Source of the DNA: Pleurobrachia bachei
Lineage: Eukaryota; Ctenophora; Tentaculata; Cydippida; Pleurobrachiidae
Assembly (NCBI GenBank): GCA_000695325.1
Contig: AVPN01001287.1
Span: 1-25,122, forward strand
Length of the DNA stretch: 25,122 nt
Reading direction: 5' to 3'
Position numbers and translations under genes: made by a program. Below, piece after piece: positions 20,148 to 25,122 of the stretch. The notes under the pieces were generated by a model that was given only the letters and a program-made list of their open reading frames with translations, did not search any database and had not been told where the DNA came from. How positions within the stretch are numbered: position 1 is the stretch's first letter; every line of letters begins with the position of its first letter.

Positions 20148-21500
20148 ATGAAAAATGCTCCGACTCTTGATATCATATGTAACGGTCACCCTGGACAGCT
20201 TGACCTCGATATCTTTCACGCTAAGAAACCTTGTGTAACTTGTTCTGATGGGACTGTCACACTTTCCCAGTTCGAGAGGTTAGCGGGGAAGGGTCGACAT
20301 AGAAACTGGAGGAGATCTATCAAGAGTTTAGAGAGTGGGAGGACGTTGTATCGCCTCCTCCAGGAGGGTGATCTGTTTATCAATGAGGATGAGGGAGATG
20401 GAGCTAGCACCTCCTCAGCTGGAGGCAAGAATGGGAAGGTACCAAACGGGAAACCACCCGCAGATACTGGTAAGATGCCAAATGGGAAAGCACCCGCAGA
20501 TACTGGGAAACTACCAAACGGGACAACAAATGGCCACGCTACATTAGAAACGGCCCCTTCCTCCGACTCGTCAGTGTCTGCTAAAAGGAAGAGAGGCCGG
20601 CCCAAGAAGTTTATTATTGAATCAGAGGAACAATTGAATAAGAAGACCAAGAGACAATCATCTGATACCAGGAAAGGTGGCAATAGTGGCCCGGCTAGGA
20701 GGTATCGGTGTAGTGCATTTGAAAGGAGCCTAAACAAGGTTCCTAGTAATAACAAGTTATTTCGTGGAAAGCACTGCCCCGCACTGACCTGCCTGCACTG
20801 TGGTACGAGGGTTGCTGACCAGGCCTCTCTCACTGCCCACGAGGAACTGTTCCATGGGGACCTACCTGAAGAGTACACTACACCAGTAAAGGAAGTTAGA
20901 AATACCAGATCATCAACAACCCCCTTTAGTCCGAGAAAATCTGGAATTGGAACACCCCTCAAACCCCCCTGTTCACCTGTAATAATATCTCCTGTAAAAT
21001 CTCCTGGTCTGTGTAATGGACACCATGTTAAATCACCGTCGAAAATACCAGTGAAGTCACCGGTTAAATCACGTCTTAGCTCTCCTGCCAAGTCTCGTCT
21101 GAGCTCTCCCGCCAAGTCACCCTTGAAACTATCAGTTAGGTCTCCAGTAACAATCTCCACCCGTTCTTCCCCTACCCGGTCTACTGTGCTGCCAGAACAG
21201 CAGCCACCTATAGGTTTAAATGACTCCTCTACTCAGGCAGCCCCTGTGGCCCCTAAGAGGAGTCTAGGTTCAAGTCATAACATTGGAGCTGTATATCTCC
21301 ACTCTGAAGCTGCAATTAAACAGACTAAACAGCTCGCATCGACCCTTGATTCTCTATCCATTCTACTGACAAATATTAAACGCTCCCCTCCGCCCCTCCC
21401 TGTGGCACCCCCTCCCATACATTCCAGGGTCCGATCAGATGTTTCTATTGATGAATTTGACACGTTTTTTGCCGTTTACCATAAACTTTATTCAACCTGA
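20148..21500 (+). CDS. SAND-domain protein with AT-hook and C2H2 finger
   Basis: Probable DNA-binding nuclear protein; I do not recognise an exact orthologue. Single exon, 450 aa, starting at the ATG just after the acceptor. Residues about 8-79 form a SAND-like domain: CNGHPGQLDLDIF, LSQFERLAGKGRHRNWRRSI, LYRLLQEGDLF. The core reads RNWRRS where many SAND proteins have KDWK or KNWK. Then come two and a half copies of a 12-residue repeat (PNGK-PADTGK), an AT-hook-like KRKRGRPKK (about 145-152), and one C2H2 finger (C-x2-C-x12-H-x4-H, about 214-236). A region with SP/KSP repeats such as PVKSPVKS and SSPAKS, possible proline-directed kinase sites, runs to about 345. The tail (DEFDTFFAVYHKL) is unexplained. 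GMEB, DEAF1, AIRE/Sp100 relatives share SAND but not this layout. Third gene of the cluster. Confidence 0.75.
   Translation: MKNAPTLDIICNGHPGQLDLDIFHAKKPCVTCSDGTVTLSQFERLAGKGRHRNWRRSIKSLESGRTLYRLLQEGDLFINEDEGDGASTSSAGGKNGKVPNGKPPADTGKMPNGKAPADTGKLPNGTTNGHATLETAPSSDSSVSAKRKRGRPKKFIIESEEQLNKKTKRQSSDTRKGGNSGPARRYRCSAFERSLNKVPSNNKLFRGKHCPALTCLHCGTRVADQASLTAHEELFHGDLPEEYTTPVKEVRNTRSSTTPFSPRKSGIGTPLKPPCSPVIISPVKSPGLCNGHHVKSPSKIPVKSPVKSRLSSPAKSRLSSPAKSPLKLSVRSPVTISTRSSPTRSTVLPEQQPPIGLNDSSTQAAPVAPKRSLGSSHNIGAVYLHSEAAIKQTKQLASTLDSLSILLTNIKRSPPPLPVAPPPIHSRVRSDVSIDEFDTFFAVYHKLYST
20437..20519 (+). repeat. 36-bp coding repeat, P-N-G-K-x-P-A-D-T-G-K
   Basis: Two full copies and a partial third of a 12-codon unit lie between the SAND domain and the AT-hook. 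Copies are close at the DNA level, pointing to recent in-frame expansion in a linker. Confidence 0.75.
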
Positions 21501-21656
21501 AGTTTATATTTTCTTGAAATGAAGAGAGAGGGTAGTATTATATGCTGTGTTACCTTGATGATATATATTTATTTTGTCGACCAATTATTCCCTGTGTGTG
21601 TGCTGAATCTATCGCATTTTATTTTTATCAAGACTCCCTATAATATGAAATTTAAC

Positions 21657-21676
21657 CATTTTCAACCCATTTAGGG
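21657..21676 (+). other. Acceptor two bases before the bystin start
   Basis: TTTTCAACCCATTTAG (AG 21673-21674) is followed by two bases and the ATG at 21677. Only 176 bp separate the previous stop from this start. Confidence 0.6.
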
Positions 21677-22954
21677 ATGGGTAAGATAAAGCTCGAGAAG
21701 AAGCAGCATGGTAGAAATCTGGCTACTCAGATCGAAGATGCTGAAAGGAGCACAGTACAACCCAAACTGTATGCTAAACCCCCCAAAAAGAAAAAGGGAG
21801 GGGAGGATGAGGGTGAGAATATGGAGGTAAATGAGCAGATGTCAAAGAGGATATTGAGTGAGGCGAGGATGCAGCAGAAGGAGTTGCAGGGAGGTGAAGA
21901 TGATAAGACACCTGTACCCCTAGGAGGGGTAGGTCCCACTACTGGTGATCTGGACAGTGAGGAGGAAGAGGTGCTCTCAGATGTGGAGGGAGAATGTTAC
22001 GAGCCTGTAATTGTTAACGAGCAAGAGGAGGAAGTATTTAACAAGTTCCTTAATACCACCGCCCAACCTACACGCACCCTGGCAGATATTATCATGGAGA
22101 AAATCAAGGAGAAGGAGACGGAGATCGGGACCAACGTGGGTACTGAGGGTGCACAGCCAGGATTTGATGGTCGAGTTGAGAAGTTATTCAGAAGTGTTGG
22201 TGAGGTACTGAAGAAATACAGGTCTGGTAAGCTGCCCAAAGCATTTAAAGCCATCCCCTCGCTAGGTGAGAGGTGGGAGGAGGCCCTCTTCATGACCAGT
22301 CCGGATATGTGGAGCGCTGCTGCGGTGTACCAGGGTACCAGGATATTTGCATCGAACCTCAAATCAGAGCAAGCCCAGACATTCTACAATCTGATTCTGC
22401 TGCCACGTATACGGGACGATATCGCTGAGTACAGGCGTCTCAACTTTCACCTTTATCAGTCTCTCAAGAAGGCCCTCTTTAAACCAGCAGCTTTCTTTAA
22501 AGGTCTCCTGCTTCCTATGCTACAAAGTGGGACATGTTCCCTTCGTGAGGCTGTGATAGTGGGGAGTGTTCTGGCTAAGGTGTCAGTACCTGTCCTGCAC
22601 AGTTCTGCTGCCCTCTTGAAGATTGCTGAGATGGATTACTCTGGGGCTAACAGCCTCTTCCTAAGGGTACTGTTAGAGAAGCGGTACGCCCTCCCCTACC
22701 GAGTAGTTGATGCACTAGTGGCACATTTCTGTAGGTTTTCAATGGACAAGAGAGAGCTTCCAGTGCTCTTCCATCAGGCATTGCTAACCCTCGCCCAGAG
22801 GTACAAAGAGGACCTGTCTATGGAACAAAAGCAGCATCTTTTTATCCTTATGCAGAATCAGACTCATCCTAAAATCACACCTGAAATCAGGAGAGAGTTA
22901 TCGAACTCTAAGTGTCGAGGAGACGATGACACTGCTAAGATGGGAGATGATTGA
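21677..22954 (+). CDS. BYSL: Bystin, ribosome biogenesis factor (Enp1 homologue)
   Basis: Nuclear/cytoplasmic assembly factor of pre-40S ribosomal particles, needed for 18S rRNA processing. Single exon, 425 aa; human bystin is 437. The N-terminal 150 residues are low-complexity and charged, with a KPPKKKKGG basic patch suited to nuclear import and an acidic segment (DLDSEEEEVLSDVEGE). The remaining part is the conserved all-helical bystin domain, with KLFRSVGEVLKKYRSGKLPK, PDMWSAAAVYQGTRIFASN and LLPRIRDDIAEYRRLNFHLY. It is intact to the stop. It is the fourth gene of the plus-strand cluster, with the acceptor just before the ATG. Confidence 0.96.
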   Translation: MGKIKLEKKQHGRNLATQIEDAERSTVQPKLYAKPPKKKKGGEDEGENMEVNEQMSKRILSEARMQQKELQGGEDDKTPVPLGGVGPTTGDLDSEEEEVLSDVEGECYEPVIVNEQEEEVFNKFLNTTAQPTRTLADIIMEKIKEKETEIGTNVGTEGAQPGFDGRVEKLFRSVGEVLKKYRSGKLPKAFKAIPSLGERWEEALFMTSPDMWSAAAVYQGTRIFASNLKSEQAQTFYNLILLPRIRDDIAEYRRLNFHLYQSLKKALFKPAAFFKGLLLPMLQSGTCSLREAVIVGSVLAKVSVPVLHSSAALLKIAEMDYSGANSLFLRVLLEKRYALPYRVVDALVAHFCRFSMDKRELPVLFHQALLTLAQRYKEDLSMEQKQHLFILMQNQTHPKITPEIRRELSNSKCRGDDDTAKMGDD

Positions 22955-23097
22955 GTGTTTTTAGAATTAACTTATTGACAACTTTACTATCATACACTCT
23001 GGATTTTCAACCCACTTTAAAATGTCTTTGTTGTTTCTTTGATCTCAGTTCTTTCCCCTGCTAGTCTGCTAGTCAGTGAATTACACCCTGCTATATA

Positions 23098-23122
23098 ATA
23101 CAGTTACATATTTTGCAGACCC
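23098..23122 (+). other. Acceptor four bases before the BTB-gene start
   Basis: ACATATTTTGCAG (AG 23117-23118) is followed by ACCC and the ATG at 23123. The gap from the bystin stop is 168 bp. Confidence 0.6.
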
Positions 23123-24529
23123 ATGGCACGGAGACAGAGACGAGGTGGGGAGAAAAGGGACAGTGAAAGTAACCTTCTGGAGTTGGAGGGCAGTCTCTGT
23201 AAGGTGAGGTATGTCAGAGGCTACTCCGAGTTTTCTTTTTCTTTACATACACGGCTATTTCGATTTTCCAATATTAGGCGTTTTTGTTTCAGTACTTCCC
23301 GTAACAAACACTACCTCTCCCAGGCATGGGGTATACTGTACGATACTGGGGAGAGAAGTGATATATCCTTCCTGATAGGACCCTCTGAAACCCTGATACG
23401 GGCCCACAAGATAGTTCTATCGACCCACAGTAAACACTTCGCTGCTCTCTTCTTCAGTGGTATGGAGGAGAGCACTCAGAGTGTTATCAAACTACCCAAC
23501 CAGGACGCGGCAGTGTTTGAAACCCTTATCAGATTCATGTATACGGGTCAGATACGGCTGAACAAGGACACTGTACAGGATCTGATCCGGATGGCAGATT
23601 ATTATGCTATAGAGTCTGTGAAAGAAAGTGTAGGGGACTGGATAGGGAAGTGTCTAGTGGACATGACTAACGTTGTTAAATTTATAATCTTTGCAAACAC
23701 TCACAATGTTCAAACTCTGTACAAATACTGTCACCGGTTCATGCTCGGAAACGCTAAGGACATATTCTTCAGTAAATGCTTCCAGGAATCGATTCCAAAT
23801 GAGATCCTAGAGCGGATGGTAGCTTCAGATGACCTTAACTTGACTGAATTGGAACTTTTTGAGTCGTTAGTTCAGCTTGGGAGGGTGCGGACGGGTGAGG
23901 GGTCAGAGTCAGGAAGTGTGGTTACAAGCGAGTACAGTGAGAGTAGTGATGAAGAACATGTGATGGGGAGGAGACGGAGGCAGTGTAGTGCTTCACTGAA
24001 GTGAGTTGTGTTCACTGTTTCCATGGTAACCAAGTTACCAACATATTGTTATAATAAGTTATTATTAATAACTCACCCCTCCCCCAATCTAACAACCTGT
24101 GTTTTCAGGACGATGCTGGAGCCCATCTTGGTGCATGTTCGATTACCCTTTATTGACCCTGAACAGTTGATAGAGTGTGTCCAGCCGACCTGTTTGATAG
24201 ACAATGCAAAGATTCTACAAGCCATATCATATCACATCAGCAAACAATCTGTCTTCCCACCCCACCACATTCAGGTAGTTCTTCAATTCGAATTCTTTAT
24301 AATATTCTTCTTAATGCCGAGGAAGTACAACCCTGTGGCCCTCTCGACCCTACTCCACCCTCCCCAAATAAGGCCAAATTATAATAATCTAACCAACCCT
24401 CAGATTCGACCTCGAAAGAATACAATCGAGACCCGATATACATTGATGAAAAACAGGGAACCCCCAAAATCTCAACCATTCCTTCACAGTGAAACTGCTG
24501 GTGGTGAGGATGACTCATCATCTTACTGA
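23123..24529 (+). CDS. BTB-BACK protein, BTBD9-like
   Basis: Probable adaptor (often Cullin-3 linked) with an N-terminal BTB/POZ domain and BACK domain. My best exon model is 23123-23208, 23293-24000, 24109-24274 and 24404-24529: 1086 nt, 361 aa. BTB: ERSDISFLIGP … RAHKIVLSTHSKHFAALFFSGMEES … FETLIRFMYTGQIRL. BACK: a helical region to about residue 225, an inserted Ser/Glu/Arg-rich stretch (GSESGSVVTSEYSESSDEEH), then LVHVRLPFIDPEQLIECVQP, which resembles the BTBD9 segment VRLPL…ELLNVVRP. The discoidin-like C-terminal domains of BTBD9 are absent, so it is a short relative. Introns 1 (84 nt) and 3 (129 nt) have strong splice sites but are multiples of three and lack stops, so unspliced forms would also be in frame. 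Fifth gene of the cluster. Confidence 0.82.
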
Positions 24530-24838
24530 ACCTTCAGAGTCTTTTATTTTAATTTCAAGAAAAGTTAAATAACAGAGAGATTTCATTTCTGAAGAAAGGA
24601 GAGAGTATATTTTGCTTATTGTTGTAGAAATTACACGTCACCATCTCTCTTTCATTGCTTTTATTCCCTCTATCTCCCCCACTCTTTCTTTCCCACACTT
24701 TCTCTCCAATATATATTTTTCTCCCAATATTTACTTTTTATGGTTTGATTCAATTTACCGTTTTGTAAATGATGCACTTCTAATCTCTGTGTCTGATGTC
24801 TGATCCATTTTACATTACTCTCTAACTCCCCTCCTGGC
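24530..24838 (+). other. BTB-MMUT intergenic region
   Basis: A 309-bp gap rich in T and C, with pyrimidine tracts from about 24641 to 24740 and again at 24815-24838 before the MMUT acceptor. AATAAT/TAAATA-like sequence near 24566 may serve polyadenylation. No other gene is seen. Confidence 0.5.
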
Positions 24839-24844
24839 AGCACT
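24815..24844 (+). other. Acceptor four bases before the MMUT start
   Basis: CTCTCTAACTCCCCTCCTGG leads to CAG (AG 24839-24840), then CACT and the ATG at 24845. This is one of the strongest acceptors in the set. Confidence 0.6.
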
Positions 24845-25122
24845 ATGTTACGGGGTGTGGGAGGCAAGAGACGGCTCCTGGTGTCGACCCTTCACCGGTG
24901 CAGTTCCAGTACTAGCAAGCCACTGGACCCCGAATGGGAGGCACTGGCTAGGAAACAACTGAAGGGTAAAGACCCCTCTGAGACTCTAACTTGGCACACT
25001 TTAGAGGGACTCAAGGTGAAACCCATCTACACCGCTGCTGATACGGAGGGTAAAGAGGCAGAACTGCCGGGGAAGTTCCCCTTCACTCGGGGGCCCTATC
25101 CTACAATGTACGCTGGACGACC
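24845..25122 (+). CDS. MMUT: Methylmalonyl-CoA mutase, mitochondrial (5' part only)
   Basis: Adenosylcobalamin-dependent isomerisation of (R)-methylmalonyl-CoA to succinyl-CoA in the mitochondrial matrix, the last step of propionate breakdown. Only the first 92 codons are in the window and the frame is still open at the edge. The start [19 protein letters not shown] is a plausible mitochondrial presequence. Then come [33 protein letters not shown] and [14 protein letters not shown], which match the start of the human enzyme (HPEWAALAKKQLKGKNP … [10 protein letters not shown]) closely. Human has about 750 residues, so most of the gene lies beyond the window. Sixth gene of the cluster. Confidence 0.93.
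   Translation, partial: MLRGVGGKRRLLVSTLHRCSSSTSKPLDPEWEALARKQLKGKDPSETLTWHTLEGLKVKPIYTAADTEGKEAELPGKFPFTRGPYPTMYAGR

Noticed and set aside
20216-21160. Long antisense frame (314 aa) opposite the SAND gene
   Set aside because: It mirrors the repetitive coding sequence of the plus-strand gene and has no domain likeness.
1-25122. tRNA, rRNA, spliced-leader RNA genes and CRISPR arrays
   Set aside because: I looked for B-box-like GGTTCGAATCC words, Sm-site-like contexts and regularly spaced repeats and found none I could support. A structured-RNA search would be needed to exclude a small RNA gene.

Overview
The window is nuclear DNA from an intron-bearing animal. It holds eight recognisable protein-coding genes with GT-AG introns, plus one 5'-truncated non-LTR retrotransposon. 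Introns are mostly 75-550 nt and gene spacing is tight. The genes are deep metazoan orthologues, and ALDH and UCP are split into many exons, so an early-branching or slowly evolving marine invertebrate (sponge, cnidarian, ctenophore or similar) is plausible. The taxon cannot be fixed from this sequence alone.

Layout. Positions 1-2464 show no gene I can support. A UCP-type mitochondrial carrier lies on the minus strand (2507-5459, six exons, 299 aa). It is head-to-head with SFSWAP, the SURP/RS-domain splicing factor, on the plus strand (6203-10446, eleven exons, 1013 aa). SFSWAP is tail-to-tail with a mitochondrial ALDH2-type aldehyde dehydrogenase on the minus strand (11061-16768, eleven exons, 513 aa). 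One ALDH intron carries a recent CR1/Jockey-like insertion (about 12954-14944) that begins 3 nt inside the 5' splice site. About 1 kb of AT-rich DNA with scattered CG-rich words then separates ALDH from a run of six plus-strand genes: coilin, tubulin cofactor A (TBCA), a SAND/AT-hook/C2H2 nuclear protein, bystin (BYSL), a BTBD9-like BTB-BACK protein, and the 5' end of methylmalonyl-CoA mutase (MMUT), which the window edge cuts.

The most interesting pattern is in that last run. The genes are 169-330 bp apart, and nearly every start codon lies 1-15 nt after a pyrimidine-rich 3' splice acceptor with no room for a cis 5'-UTR exon. That is the expected look of spliced-leader trans-splicing and polycistronic (operon-like) transcription. 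The UCP and ALDH starts have similar AGs. Other points worth a look are four tandem copies of the first TBCA splice donor, a frame break in coilin, an in-frame 738-bp duplication inside the retroelement, and introns without stops in the BTB gene.

The cluster products do not share one pathway: snRNP/Cajal body, tubulin folding, chromatin, ribosome biogenesis, BTB adaptor and propionate catabolism. This mixed housekeeping content is typical of operons in trans-splicing animals. Exon coordinates were derived by eye from splice consensus, homology remembered from the families, and frame arithmetic. For all complete multi-exon genes except coilin the summed exon length is a multiple of three.
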